In this document: piece by piece, positions 1-8,822 of the stretch
Position numbering within the stretch: the stretch's first letter is position 1
Layout of the letters: the number at the start of each line of letters is the position of its first letter
NCBI GenBank assembly: GCA_021772915.1
Contig: JAJFLB010000055.1
Span: forward strand, 16,401-80,400
Source: Gammaproteobacteria bacterium
GTDB taxonomy: Bacteria > Pseudomonadota > Gammaproteobacteria > Xanthomonadales > SZUA-36
Length of the DNA: 64,000 nt
Direction of reading: 5' to 3'
Position numbers and translations under genes: made by a program
Notes under the pieces: generated by a model
Seen by the model: the letters and a program-made list of their open reading frames with translations, nothing else
Databases searched by the model: none
Told to the model about the DNA's origin: nothing

Positions 1-47
1 TCGAAGTAATGGATCAATGGATTGTCGCAACACTCGGGGAGTACTGA
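1..47 (+). CDS. C-terminal end of an unidentified protein (partial)
   Basis: Frame 3 reads EVMDQWIVATLGEY and then TGA at 45-47. The composition looks like a normal protein tail and a terminator follows at 75-102, so this is probably the end of a gene that begins outside the window. Fourteen residues are too few to name a family. Confidence 0.35.
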   Translation, partial: EVMDQWIVATLGEY

Positions 48-74
48 TCCAAAAATGGTCTTAAGACCTCACAA

Positions 75-102
75 AAAAATGGCCGGTTACCCGGCCATTT
101 TT
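75..102. terminator. Bidirectional rho-independent terminator
   Basis: Perfect 12-bp stem AAAAATGGCCGG / CCGGCCATTTTT around a TTAC loop. The A-run on the left and the T-run on the right allow it to end the plus-strand gene at 1-47 and the minus-strand TonB receptor gene that stops at 120. Confidence 0.85.
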
Positions 103-119
103 CTTGATGTCACTGTGGT

Positions 120-2396
120 TTAGTTGAAAACGTAACGGTATTGCAAACCCCACCTGGCCGGTTCATTGATGAAACCGGTCAAGTTGTTGAAATCAATACC
201 GCCAACGATGACTTCCTCATCGGTAATGTTTCGACCAAACACGGAAACTTCGTGCCCTCCCCAAATGTAACCTGCCCGCAGACCAAGCTCAGTCAACGAC
301 TTTCCGGTGAACTCGACCGCTTCATAGAGGAAGAAATTGACTTTATCACGGTAAGCAAGGTCACCGAAAATGTAGAACTCACCGTTTTCAGTCTGCTGGC
401 TCCAGCGGCCCGTGAGGTTCACGATCCACTCGGGCGCCTGTGGCAGGGAATTGCCGTTGATCAATACCGAGCCCGCAACCGGTCCCGCAGGATTTAATAA
501 AGTGCATGGCGTCAATGGCCCACCACAGGGTGTTACAGCGAGATTTGAATCATTGATCTGAGTGTCGTTATAACTAATGCCTGCAGTCAACAGGAAATTG
601 TCACTCAACAGGGCTTCCAAATCCAGCTCAATACCCTTACCCTCAACTTCGTTTGCATTGATGACCTGATTAAAGTTGGCAGCCCCACCCACAGCAGTCA
701 GTTGTGCATCATCCACGGTGTAAAAGAAAACATTGGCGTTGGCCCTTACCCTGCCGCCGGCGAGCGTGGCTTTGACACCCGCTTCCCAGGATATGGAAGT
801 TTCCGAATCCGCCACTGAAACCGTATCACCAAACAACAAACGACCCTGGATACTGGGTGCTCTGAAGCCCTTGGCAACCCGGCCATAAACATTGACATCC
901 TCATTGACCGCATGGGTCAGGCTGAGGTCCCAGCTGATTTCAGAATCATCGGCGGTCGTGGTGATCGGACCAATTGGAGGGACACCCAGGAATGCCAGCG
1001 GCGAAAGAAAACGCTCTGCGCTAAAGTCCTTACTGTCGTCTGAGTAACGGAGACCTACATTCAGTGTTGTACTGTCACTGATTTCATAATCAAGCGCCCC
1101 AAACACCGCCCAGGCCTCAGTTTGCTGTTGCTGCAGCACCTGGCCGTTGACACCGCCACCAAACAAGGAGGCGTAATTAAAGGTATCAATGGTGAGATCT
1201 TCATCAAAGTAGAAAAAACCGAACTGCCAGTCGAGCGCGCCCCAATCATTGGATGACAATCGCAATTCCTGGGTAAACTGATCGTGGTCGGGCACACCAT
1301 CGGCGGATTCTGCATCAAAAGGCACCAGCCCCGGACCGCCCGAACCGATCACAAAGATCCCACCAAATCCACCATCGATATCACCCCGACTGAAAGCATC
1401 GATGGTTTCATAACCGGTAACGGACGTTAGCGTGGTTGAACCCAGATCCCATTCCAGTCTGGCCAATCCACCATAGGTTTCAACTTCCTGCACATTGGCA
1501 CCGTCAATTGAGACTGCGTCCTGCTCAAAATGCGAGGCAAAATTATTACTACCCGATTCGATGATATTGGCACGGAAAAGCCGGGCCGTACCTTCAAGAT
1601 CGCGCACATGGGCACTGAACAAGGCAGTGAAGCTACCGCCATTGTCGTAGGCGAATTGCACACGTCCGGCCCACTCATCAAATCCACCCAGCGCCTCTTC
1701 CTCACCGGTAAAATCATTGTCTACCCAGTCATCCCGGGACATGAAGATAAGCGAAAGCCTGGCAGACCAACTGTCACTCAGGGCACCACCAAATGCGGCT
1801 TCAGAGGTTGTGTTGGCATCGGTACCGTAAGAAAACGCAACATAGCCAGTGGTTTCCTGTGAAGGCTTGACAGAGTCAACCTTGACCAGACCGGCTGGTG
1901 TATTACGGCCAAACAATGTGCCTTGAGGTCCGCGAGGAACCTCGATACGTTCAACGTCAAATATTGGGAAACCCTTCAGCATCGGGTTTTCCTGGACCAC
2001 TTCGTCGTATATCAATGACACCGGTTGCGATGCGTTGATATCAAAATCCGTGTTACCCCAGCCACGGATGTAAAAGCGCGGGAACGCGCGGCCGAATGAC
2101 GACTCTATATTCAGACTGGGAATCTTGCCACGCAGAAACCGGATGTCTGCACCGGTCCCGGAAGTCAGCATGTTGAGTTTCTCGTTGCTCAATGTGGAAA
2201 TGGACAGAGCCACGTCCTGTACACTTTCTTCACGCTTGGTGGCGGTCACGATAATCTCTTCGAGTATGCCGGCGGGTGCCGCCTGTTGGTCCTGGGCGTA
2301 AATGGCGGGAGAAAAAAGAGTGATGGTTGCTGTTATTGCAGCATAAAACAGTGAATATCCGGAATATATTTTGACTTTGCTAGGATTCATTTTCAT
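120..2396 (-). CDS. TonB-dependent outer-membrane receptor
   Basis: About 758 residues. The chosen start (ATG at 2396, MKMNPSKVK...) gives a good signal peptide ending near AIYAQ; an open frame upstream of it does not look like an export signal. A TonB-box/plug region follows (EEIIVTATKREESVQDVALS), with plug motifs such as VERIEVPRGPQGTLFGRNT, then a long beta-barrel with many aromatic strands ending in WGLQYRYVFN. This type takes up iron chelates, cobalamin or glycans across the outer membrane using ExbBD-TonB energy. The substrate cannot be read from the sequence, because no transporter, SusD or enzyme gene lies beside it. It is divergent from the methyltransferase at 2520 and ends at the shared terminator at 75-102. 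Confidence 0.93.
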   Translation of the reverse strand: MKMNPSKVKIYSGYSLFYAAITATITLFSPAIYAQDQQAAPAGILEEIIVTATKREESVQDVALSISTLSNEKLNMLTSGTGADIRFLRGKIPSLNIESSFGRAFPRFYIRGWGNTDFDINASQPVSLIYDEVVQENPMLKGFPIFDVERIEVPRGPQGTLFGRNTPAGLVKVDSVKPSQETTGYVAFSYGTDANTTSEAAFGGALSDSWSARLSLIFMSRDDWVDNDFTGEEEALGGFDEWAGRVQFAYDNGGSFTALFSAHVRDLEGTARLFRANIIESGSNNFASHFEQDAVSIDGANVQEVETYGGLARLEWDLGSTTLTSVTGYETIDAFSRGDIDGGFGGIFVIGSGGPGLVPFDAESADGVPDHDQFTQELRLSSNDWGALDWQFGFFYFDEDLTIDTFNYASLFGGGVNGQVLQQQQTEAWAVFGALDYEISDSTTLNVGLRYSDDSKDFSAERFLSPLAFLGVPPIGPITTTADDSEISWDLSLTHAVNEDVNVYGRVAKGFRAPSIQGRLLFGDTVSVADSETSISWEAGVKATLAGGRVRANANVFFYTVDDAQLTAVGGAANFNQVINANEVEGKGIELDLEALLSDNFLLTAGISYNDTQINDSNLAVTPCGGPLTPCTLLNPAGPVAGSVLINGNSLPQAPEWIVNLTGRWSQQTENGEFYIFGDLAYRDKVNFFLYEAVEFTGKSLTELGLRAGYIWGGHEVSVFGRNITDEEVIVGGIDFNNLTGFINEPARWGLQYRYVFN

Positions 2397-2519
2397 TCGC
2401 CTTTGTTGCGGGTTGCGCCATGCGCAAGTATATACCAAATCCACATTTCTGGATTGAAAAACGGTAACATCTGGGGCAGCTAGAACCCTGTTCAGAACGC
2501 CGCGATCCAAGGAGACATT

Positions 2520-3215
2520 TTGAAGGTCGACCCCCTGTTTGATGAATGGCGCGCCTACCAGAAAATGCTGGAACATGACCATATGTACCACCGTGCACTC
2601 TTTGGGCGTCTGAAACTTGAAATTCAACAGCGTTTCTGTGACTCACTGGCCATTCTTGATCTCGGCTGTGGGGACGTGTCCCCGATACGACCCTTGCTTG
2701 AGACTCTCCCCGTCCACAGGTACTTTGGTATCGATCAGTCCGAGACGGCACTTTCCCATGCTGAAGCGAGGCTGTCGTCACTGGATATCCAATACCGACT
2801 GCATACAGGTGATTTGCACGAAACACTACAATCGGTTAATGAAGGATTTGATGTCGTCGTTGCCAGTTTTTCCCTCCACCACCTTGAAACCGCACGGGCC
2901 AAACAGCAGGTGCTGGCAGCCTGCCATCGTGTGCTGAAGCCCGCTGGAATGGTGGCAATCATCGATGTGTTCAAAACCGAGGGAGAAAGACGGGAATCCT
3001 ATCTGTCCCGCTGGGTGGATTTTGCCAAGAAAAGCTATCTGTCTCTGGATCCCGAAGAAGTGGCCAGCCTGGTGGAGCATGTGCACGCCAATGACTTTCC
3101 GGAGGCCCTGTCCACCTACCAATCCATCGGTCGTGCTGCGGGTTTCGATAACTTTGCAGTGCTAATGCAAGACAAGGAAAAATTCAATCACCTGGTGACA
3201 CTCACAACCGCTTAG
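2520..3215 (+). CDS. Class I SAM-dependent methyltransferase
   Basis: 231 residues. Motif I is ILDLGCGD (about residues 41-48), followed by a motif II-like FGIDQSETALSHAEARL, FDVVVASFSLHHL and a post-motif LKPAGMVAIIDVF, all typical of the small-molecule/quinone methyltransferase fold. The start is TTG at 2520, with AAGGAG five bases upstream at 2509-2514. The acceptor molecule is unknown. The gene stands alone, divergent from the TonB receptor gene and convergent with apbE, whose stop is 10 bp away. Confidence 0.85.
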   Translation: MKVDPLFDEWRAYQKMLEHDHMYHRALFGRLKLEIQQRFCDSLAILDLGCGDVSPIRPLLETLPVHRYFGIDQSETALSHAEARLSSLDIQYRLHTGDLHETLQSVNEGFDVVVASFSLHHLETARAKQQVLAACHRVLKPAGMVAIIDVFKTEGERRESYLSRWVDFAKKSYLSLDPEEVASLVEHVHANDFPEALSTYQSIGRAAGFDNFAVLMQDKEKFNHLVTLTTA

Positions 3216-3225
3216 TGGCTGGGGT

Positions 3226-4272
3226 TTACTCTTCCCCCGAATGTTCGTCTATTGGAACAATTACCCGTACAACATCCCCGGTGAAGTGTATTCTCTTCGC
3301 CATTTCCGGTGTCAGATGGACCGTTCCCGACTCATCCACAACCGCCACCTGGTCCAGACCCAGCGCGCGAGCCACCGCAGGCCACCCCTCCAGACCGGCC
3401 ACCACCAACGCCGTTGACGCCGCATCCGCCAGCAGGCCTTTATCGGTAATCACCGTGACCGAAGCTACGTCTTGTGCCGGCCAGCCGCTGTGTGGGTCCA
3501 GGATGTGCGGATAACGTTCCTGTTCATCCTGTCGAAAACGTGCGTAGTTTCCCGACGTAAATACAGCCTCATCACCACGCACCTCCACCGTACCGATGTT
3601 GCCACCAGCGGGTCTTTTAACCGCTACCCGCCACGACCGGTCCCCGTGATGCCCCATTGCACGTAAATCGCCACCGGCATTCACAATGGCGTTGGTGATG
3701 CCCCGTTGTTGCAGGTGCCCGATTGCCAGGTCCACGGCGTAGCCCTTGGCAATGCCGCCAAAGTCCAGTTGCACCACCGGGTTGTCAGACCGGAGTTGTA
3801 AACCGTCAATATGAATGTCACGGCTCGAAGGCCGCGACTCAAGCAAGGCACTGATTTGTTTTTGAGCAGGGGGCGGACCGATAATCGGGTAGTCAGAAGT
3901 GTGGAATCCCCATAACCTGATCAACGCACCGATAGCCGGATTAAAGCGGCCACCAGTACGCTCTTCAATCCATTGTGATTGACGTACGATTGCGACGATG
4001 TCTTCGTCTGCTGTTGCGGGCTGCCCCTGGGTAAAGGCGTTGTTGATCTCCGTCAGCCGACCCGGCTCCCAGGCATGCAAGTCCCGGTGCATGGCGTGGA
4101 ACAGTTGCTGGATTTCTGCAAAGACGCGATTACCCTGCTCTTCTGTGACCCCCCAGAGCTTGATCTCCACGATGGTACCGAAAACAAACAAGCTCGCGCT
4201 TTGTTCTTCATCTTGCTGACACCCGGTCAGCACCAACAAGCAGGCAACTGCAGTCAACAAAAGTTTGGACAC
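3226..4272 (-). CDS. apbE: FAD:protein FMN transferase ApbE (lipoprotein)
   Basis: About 348 residues. It transfers FMN from FAD to Thr/Ser in target proteins, here very probably RnfG and RnfD made by the same operon. GTG at 4272 gives MSKLLLTAVACLLVLTGCQQ, a lipoprotein signal with lipobox LTGC; the frame is open further upstream, but that sequence runs through a palindromic repeat (4306-4364) and looks non-coding. ApbE signatures are present: ERTGGRFNPAIGALIRLWGF, VQLDFGGIAKGYAVD, NAGGDLRAMG, HILDPHSGWPA and LLADAASTALVVAG. It is the last gene of the Rnf run, about 90 bp after the Cys-rich peptide gene. No strong ribosome-binding site is visible, so the start is less certain than the family. 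Confidence 0.9.
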   Translation of the reverse strand: MSKLLLTAVACLLVLTGCQQDEEQSASLFVFGTIVEIKLWGVTEEQGNRVFAEIQQLFHAMHRDLHAWEPGRLTEINNAFTQGQPATADEDIVAIVRQSQWIEERTGGRFNPAIGALIRLWGFHTSDYPIIGPPPAQKQISALLESRPSSRDIHIDGLQLRSDNPVVQLDFGGIAKGYAVDLAIGHLQQRGITNAIVNAGGDLRAMGHHGDRSWRVAVKRPAGGNIGTVEVRGDEAVFTSGNYARFRQDEQERYPHILDPHSGWPAQDVASVTVITDKGLLADAASTALVVAGLEGWPAVARALGLDQVAVVDESGTVHLTPEMAKRIHFTGDVVRVIVPIDEHSGEE

Positions 4273-4305
4273 GACCGACGACACCACGTTGGGATTTGTT
4301 CTGTG

Positions 4306-4364
4306 TGGGACCGACGAAGAATTCGTCGGGAACGGTTCCCGACGAGCGAGCTCGTCGGTCCTAC
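4306..4364. repeat. GACCGACGAG palindromic repeat, two-hairpin copy
   Basis: Two hairpins in tandem: GGGACCGACGAA..TTCGTCGGGAAC, then GGTTCCCGACGAGC..GCTCGTCGGTCCTAC with overlapping arms. It is the same family as at 21267, 49592, 58151 and 62620. Read on the minus strand its edge is TAGGACCG, and that TAG is the stop codon of the Cys-rich peptide gene at 4361. It separates that gene from apbE. Confidence 0.85.
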
Positions 4365-4531
4365 GGGTCCTGCGAGGATGAGGTGTTCTCATTTTCTTTC
4401 TTGCATTCAGATTTATCGACACATCCGGTACAACCAGAGCAAACGGCTGCACTTTGCCCACGGCGATGGGTGAGACCAAATCCCACGAACAGCACAATCA
4501 AAAGGATCAGGGGGACTATATAGTCTTGCAT
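4361..4531 (-). CDS. Small Cys-rich single-TM protein in the Rnf operon
   Basis: 56 residues from ATG at 4531 (MQDYIVPLILLIVLFVGFG...), with an AAGGA motif upstream on the minus strand. One N-terminal membrane helix (about residues 4-20) is followed by a short tail with the cluster CSGCTGCVDKSEC. The layout, a TM helix then clustered CxxC-type cysteines, resembles FeoB-associated Cys-rich peptides and, more loosely, the NqrM maturation factor of Na+-NQR. Position directly after rnfA suggests a role in Rnf assembly or iron insertion, but that is inference. The TAG stop comes from the palindromic repeat that follows. Confidence 0.7.
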   Translation of the reverse strand: MQDYIVPLILLIVLFVGFGLTHRRGQSAAVCSGCTGCVDKSECKKENENTSSSQDP

Positions 4532-4541
4532 TTCAATTCCT

Positions 4542-5117
4542 TTACAAGAGCCCGGCAAAACCCATAAACGCCAGGGACAAACTGCCGGCGATAATCAGCA
4601 CCAGACCGGTGCCCTTGGCGATCCCGGGGACATCTGACAACTCAACGGTCTCACGAATCGAGGCCATGAGCACCAGCGCCAGAGTAAGACCAAGACCGGC
4701 GCCCACTGCAAAAACCAGCCCTTGCAAGAATCCGTAGCCCCGATTGGTCTGAAAGATTGCCAGGCCAAAAATGGCACAGTTGGTGGTCATCAACGGCAGG
4801 AATATTCCCAATGCGCGAAACAGGGTTGGCGAGAGTTTCTTGACCACCATCTCTACTATCTGCACCAGTGATGCGACCACGATAATAAAAGAAATAATAC
4901 GCAAGTAGGGTGCTGATTCGAGAATAAAGGCATTGAGCACCCAGGCGCTCAGGGAGGTCAGTACCAGCACGAAAATGTTGGCCAACCCCATCCGCAGTGC
5001 CGTCTCCACCCGTGCAGAAACCCCCATAAACGGGCACAACCCCAGGAACATGGCGAGGGTAAAGTTGTTCACAACCATGGCGGAGAAGAAAATCGAAAAA
5101 AGTGTTTGATCACTCAT
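4542..5117 (-). CDS. rnfA: Rnf complex subunit RnfA
   Basis: 191 residues, the usual length, with six hydrophobic segments. It opens with MSDQTLFSIFFSAMVVNNFTL and carries the family's LGLCPFMGVS and TTNCAIFGLAIF regions. RnfA and RnfE form the paired inner-membrane core of the ferredoxin:NAD+ oxidoreductase, and the conserved cysteines in LGLCP and TNCAI are thought to hold an intramembrane iron-sulfur centre. The start ATG overlaps the rnfE stop by 4 nt, so translation is probably coupled. Confidence 0.95.
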   Translation of the reverse strand: MSDQTLFSIFFSAMVVNNFTLAMFLGLCPFMGVSARVETALRMGLANIFVLVLTSLSAWVLNAFILESAPYLRIISFIIVVASLVQIVEMVVKKLSPTLFRALGIFLPLMTTNCAIFGLAIFQTNRGYGFLQGLVFAVGAGLGLTLALVLMASIRETVELSDVPGIAKGTGLVLIIAGSLSLAFMGFAGLL

Positions 5118-5755
5118 ACCGATTCCTCCGTTATCTCACTTTCTTTCAGCTTCGATTTCTGCCGCGCTTCAACATAACCCATGGCCAACAGGATAAACCC
5201 CAGGGTCAGAAAACCACCTGCCGGCAATACCATGATCACCCATGGTTCAAAGTTCGGACCAAATAGTGAGTATTCAAGAAAGCTGCCGGTGCCCAGGATT
5301 TCGCGGAAACCACCCATCATGACCAGAGCAATGGTAAAGCCAATACCCGTTCCCATGGCATCGAGCAAGGAACGGGAGACATTGTTCTTGGCGGAAAAAG
5401 CTTCCTGGCGTCCGAGAATCATGCAATTCACCACGATCAGGGCAATAAATGCCCCCAGCTCTTTGTGTTGTACCGGTGCATAGGCCTGTAAAAGCATGTC
5501 AGCCAGGGTCACGAAGGTCGCAATCACCAGGATATAAGACGAAATACGAACCTCCTTGGGGATAAACTGCTTGCAACTTGAAACCAGCACGCTCGAGCAA
5601 CAGATCACAAAGAAGGTCGCCGCACTCATGGCGAGGGCATTTTTCACACTGTTGGTCACAGCCAACGCCGGGCACAGACCCAACATCTGGATGAGTACCG
5701 GATTCTCATCCCAGATGCCGCGAATGAAATCTTGAGAGGGACTTGTGGTTCTCAC
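5114..5755 (-). CDS. rnfE: Rnf complex subunit RnfE
   Basis: 213 residues, multi-pass inner-membrane protein. The N-terminus has WDENPVLIQMLGLCPALAVTNSVKNALAM, with the conserved Cys in LGLCP, and the middle has ALIVVNCMILGRQEAFSAKN, the second conserved Cys. It is the partner of RnfA in the membrane core. Both ends overlap neighbours (rnfG upstream, rnfA downstream) by 4 nt. Confidence 0.95.
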   Translation of the reverse strand: MRTTSPSQDFIRGIWDENPVLIQMLGLCPALAVTNSVKNALAMSAATFFVICCSSVLVSSCKQFIPKEVRISSYILVIATFVTLADMLLQAYAPVQHKELGAFIALIVVNCMILGRQEAFSAKNNVSRSLLDAMGTGIGFTIALVMMGGFREILGTGSFLEYSLFGPNFEPWVIMVLPAGGFLTLGFILLAMGYVEARQKSKLKESEITEESV

Positions 5756-6465
5756 TGCTGCGCCTCCTCATCTGCCGTGTCCGCGGGTGCCGGTGGAATC
5801 CCCTGAACGACTACAGGCATCCATTCTTCCATGCCGTGGTTAATGATATCGATAATTGCCTTGGAAGAGATTGTTGCCCCGGTAATGGTATCGATCTCAT
5901 TGGCAAGTCCTTTGCCCGCACCCGGCTTAACACCAACAAGTGGGGTTTGGGGGCCAGCAAAAAACTGCTCAACGAATGCCAAATCTTTATAAATCTTGTC
6001 TCCAAGACCCGGTGTTTCCTTGCTGTCCAGCACCTTCATACCGGTCAATTTTCGGCTTGTCGGATCAAAGCCGAAAATGACCTGGATAATATCCTGGAAT
6101 CCGGACTCTCCGCGCGAAATTGCCACACCCCGAATCCCGCTTTCGGCGTTGTAGCCAATGTACACACGCTTATACTCGCTTTCCTTTGCATCCTCCGGCA
6201 GGGTCAGGGACAGTGACTTGTTGACCAGATAATACGTGTTATAGCGCACCGACCCCGGCAACACCTCGTAAACGGCTATGCGAAGTTGTTCTGCTTTGTA
6301 TTTATCAATAATGGGCTTGGTGTGCTGGTTCACCAACACGATCAAAAGACCCGCCAGGGTGCCGGCTACTGCCAGGGTGGCAACCAGGCGGAAGGTCGAG
6401 ACCTCCTTTTCAACCGGAGTCTGCCCGGATACAGAAGTTTCTGGGGTTTGATCAGTGTCGGTCAC
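5752..6465 (-). CDS. rnfG: Rnf complex flavoprotein subunit RnfG
   Basis: 237 residues. A single N-terminal membrane anchor (LVATLAVAGTLAGLLIVLVNQ, about residues 27-47) precedes a periplasmic FMN-binding domain. The FMN attachment motif is seen as DTITGATISSKA near residues 190-200; the Thr of TGAT is the residue flavinylated by ApbE in this family. Start and stop overlap rnfD and rnfE. The ApbE gene lies at the end of the same run. Confidence 0.95.
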   Translation of the reverse strand: MTDTDQTPETSVSGQTPVEKEVSTFRLVATLAVAGTLAGLLIVLVNQHTKPIIDKYKAEQLRIAVYEVLPGSVRYNTYYLVNKSLSLTLPEDAKESEYKRVYIGYNAESGIRGVAISRGESGFQDIIQVIFGFDPTSRKLTGMKVLDSKETPGLGDKIYKDLAFVEQFFAGPQTPLVGVKPGAGKGLANEIDTITGATISSKAIIDIINHGMEEWMPVVVQGIPPAPADTADEEAQQ

Positions 6466-7475
6466 GACCCGGTCTCCTTCTTCTTTCCGCTTGTTCCGAA
6501 TAAGCGTGGTTGTGTTGCACGATTAATAAAAGGAACCAAGGCGTTCATCAACAAGATGGCGTACATCATGCCTTCCGGGAGCCCACCCCAGATACGGATC
6601 ACGGTGACCAGAAAACCGATACCAAAGCCAAACAACCAACAACCCAAGTTGGTAACAGGAGAAGTCACCATATCGGTTGCCATATAGATCGCGCCGAGCA
6701 TTACACCACCGGCGAACAACATGAACAGGGGTGGAAATTGTGAGACGCCCAGAACATAGAAGAGACCTGAAACTACGAATATGGAAACAAAAATGCTGAT
6801 CGGGATATGCCAATTCAGATGTCCCCGCAGCGCCAGGTAAAGACCACCAAGCAAAAGCAGCAGGGCCGAGGTCTCACCCAGGGACCCACCGGTCGTGCCA
6901 AAGAACAAATCCAGCAATGGCGTCACCACCGGATCGTCCTCAAATTTCAGATTACCCAGCGGGGTCGCCGAGGTTGCCGCGTCCACGACCGGACTCATAA
7001 ACGGCAGCGCGAAATTGTCCCCCTGTAAGACCCACCAATTGTCCGTTTTTGCAGGCCAGGTCGTAATTGCCACTGGAAAAGCCGCCTGCAAGAAAGCGCG
7101 TCCAACCAGTGCCGGATTGAAAACGTTTTGCCCCAGACCGCCAAACACGAGCTTGCCGAAAGCCATCCCGAACGCACCACCCAAAAATGCCATCCATAAC
7201 GGAAAACCCGGTGGCAGGGTCAAACCCAACAACAGGCCGGTAATCATCGCTGACCCGTCTGCCAGAGATCCGGGACGGGAGCCAAATAACCGCTCCGTCA
7301 CCAGGCAACCCGCCGCGCTGGCAAGTAATACCAGGATCGCACTGGGGCCAAAGAAATAGACCGAAGCCGCCACCACCGGTACCAGACTCATGACCACCGA
7401 CCACATGATCCGGACGGTAGACTCAGCCGAGCGCACATGGGGTGAAGCGGTCAGTTTTACGATGGAGTCGGTCAT
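6462..7475 (-). CDS. rnfD: Rnf complex membrane flavoprotein subunit RnfD
   Basis: 337 residues from ATG at 7475 (MTDSIVKLTASPHV), which overlaps the rnfC stop by 4 nt; a longer open frame upstream runs inside rnfC and is rejected. Multi-pass protein with the NqrB/RnfD signatures NVFNPALVGRAF and DAATSATPLGNLK. The SATPL Thr matches the covalent FMN attachment site. RnfD forms the ion-translocating membrane part with RnfA, E and G. Confidence 0.95.
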   Translation of the reverse strand: MTDSIVKLTASPHVRSAESTVRIMWSVVMSLVPVVAASVYFFGPSAILVLLASAAGCLVTERLFGSRPGSLADGSAMITGLLLGLTLPPGFPLWMAFLGGAFGMAFGKLVFGGLGQNVFNPALVGRAFLQAAFPVAITTWPAKTDNWWVLQGDNFALPFMSPVVDAATSATPLGNLKFEDDPVVTPLLDLFFGTTGGSLGETSALLLLLGGLYLALRGHLNWHIPISIFVSIFVVSGLFYVLGVSQFPPLFMLFAGGVMLGAIYMATDMVTSPVTNLGCWLFGFGIGFLVTVIRIWGGLPEGMMYAILLMNALVPFINRATQPRLFGTSGKKKETGS

Positions 7476-8800
7476 GCCAGCTTGGCCAGTCTGCCCAATT
7501 GGACCCGGGATGCGGCAAACAACTGGGATAGAGGAATATTGGACGGACAGACGTATGAGCAGCACCCGCACAACATGCAATCACCCAGGTTTGCATCGGC
7601 CGCCAGTTCCTCAAAACGCTCGGCCTTCGCCAGGGCCCCCATCAACTGTGGATTCAGAAAGACCGGGCAAACCTCCAGGCACTTTCCACAACGGATACAG
7701 GGCAAGATGTCCTGCCGCTTGCATTCATCCCTTGATAGAACAAGCACCCCACCCGTGGCCTTGAGAATTGGTACATCAAGATTGGCTTGGCCAAGACCCA
7801 TCATGGGACCGCCGAAAACTATTTCAGCGGCATCATCGGTCAAGCCGCCACACTGGTTGATTACATCACGCAACCTGGTCCCAAAAGGTATCACCCAGTT
7901 ACCCGGCTTGCGGATGCCACGACCCGTCACTGTTATGATTCTTTCGATAAGCGGTTGCCCCGTGGTAAATACTGCGGCCACATTTGCTGAAGTCGCGACA
8001 TTTTGCACCAGCGCACCAATTGAACTTGGCAGTGCCCCCGACGGCACCTCACGACCCATGACCGCCTTGATTAACATTTTCTCGGCACCCTGCGGGTACT
8101 TTACCTGCAAGGCCTGCACGGTGACATCAAGATCGTGGGGTGCGGTGTTGCGCATCACCTCGATTGCATCGGGCTTATTGGCCTCAACACCAATCACCGC
8201 GCGGCTAATACCAAGTGCCTTGAGCGCAATCCGGATACCCAGGTATACCTTTTCAGGATGTTCCAGCATGGTGCGATGATCCGAGGTCAGATAGGGCTCG
8301 CACTCACAACCGTTGACCAACAACAGATCAATCGGCTGGTCTTTTGGTGGGGTCAGCTTGACGTGAGATGGGAAGGCGGCACCGCCAAGCCCCACAATAC
8401 CGGCCTTGCCAATCTCCCCGGAAAGGTCTTCATCCTCCACTTCTTCCCAGCGTGGAACAATACGTGGTCGCTGCATTTGGGTGGAGTTTGGGTCAACATC
8501 GATACGAATGGACGGCACCATCGTCCCGTTGGGGTGTGGCCATAGTTCGATCGATTTGACCACACCGGAAGCGGTGGCGTGGACCGACGAGGAGATAAAA
8601 CCGGCTGCCTGCGCTATGACATCGCCACGCTCAACACGGTCACCCGCTTGTACCAGGGACTCAGCCGGTGTTCCGATGTGCTGTGACAGGGGAAGGATGA
8701 TCTCATCGGGAAATGGAAACCTCCGGGAGGCGATCCCGGCAGTGATGTCCTTGTGCTCCGGTGGGTGGACCCCGTGTTTGAAACTGAGCAAGCTCTGCAT
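7472..8800 (-). CDS. rnfC: Rnf complex Fe-S/NADH-binding subunit RnfC
   Basis: 442 residues. The N-terminal barrel-sandwich region contains GVHPPEHKDITAG. The NADH/FMN-binding SLBB-type domain has GLGGAAFPSHVKL and VNGCECEPYLTSDHRTML. Two C-terminal 4Fe-4S clusters are C-x2-C-x2-C-x3-C: CIRCGKCLEVCP (about 366) and CMLCGCCSYVCP (about 408). It is shorter than E. coli RsxC, which carries a long Ala/Lys-rich tail absent here. It starts 22 nt after the giant oxidoreductase gene, so the rnf order is interrupted between rnfB and rnfC. Confidence 0.95.
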   Translation of the reverse strand: MQSLLSFKHGVHPPEHKDITAGIASRRFPFPDEIILPLSQHIGTPAESLVQAGDRVERGDVIAQAAGFISSSVHATASGVVKSIELWPHPNGTMVPSIRIDVDPNSTQMQRPRIVPRWEEVEDEDLSGEIGKAGIVGLGGAAFPSHVKLTPPKDQPIDLLLVNGCECEPYLTSDHRTMLEHPEKVYLGIRIALKALGISRAVIGVEANKPDAIEVMRNTAPHDLDVTVQALQVKYPQGAEKMLIKAVMGREVPSGALPSSIGALVQNVATSANVAAVFTTGQPLIERIITVTGRGIRKPGNWVIPFGTRLRDVINQCGGLTDDAAEIVFGGPMMGLGQANLDVPILKATGGVLVLSRDECKRQDILPCIRCGKCLEVCPVFLNPQLMGALAKAERFEELAADANLGDCMLCGCCSYVCPSNIPLSQLFAASRVQLGRLAKLA

Positions 8801-8822
8801 TTTAACTCTCAGTCCCTGGTGG

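Noticed and set aside
2397..2627. N-terminal extension of the TonB-dependent receptor
   Set aside because: It overlaps the divergent methyltransferase gene and would bury the signal peptide that begins at 2396.
4273..4497. N-terminal extension of ApbE
   Set aside because: The added residues translate the palindromic repeat and overlap the Cys-rich peptide gene; GTG at 4272 gives a proper lipoprotein signal.
7476..7580. Longer RnfD start inside rnfC
   Set aside because: ATG at 7475 overlaps the rnfC stop in the same ATGA manner as the other rnf junctions and gives a normal RnfD N-terminus.
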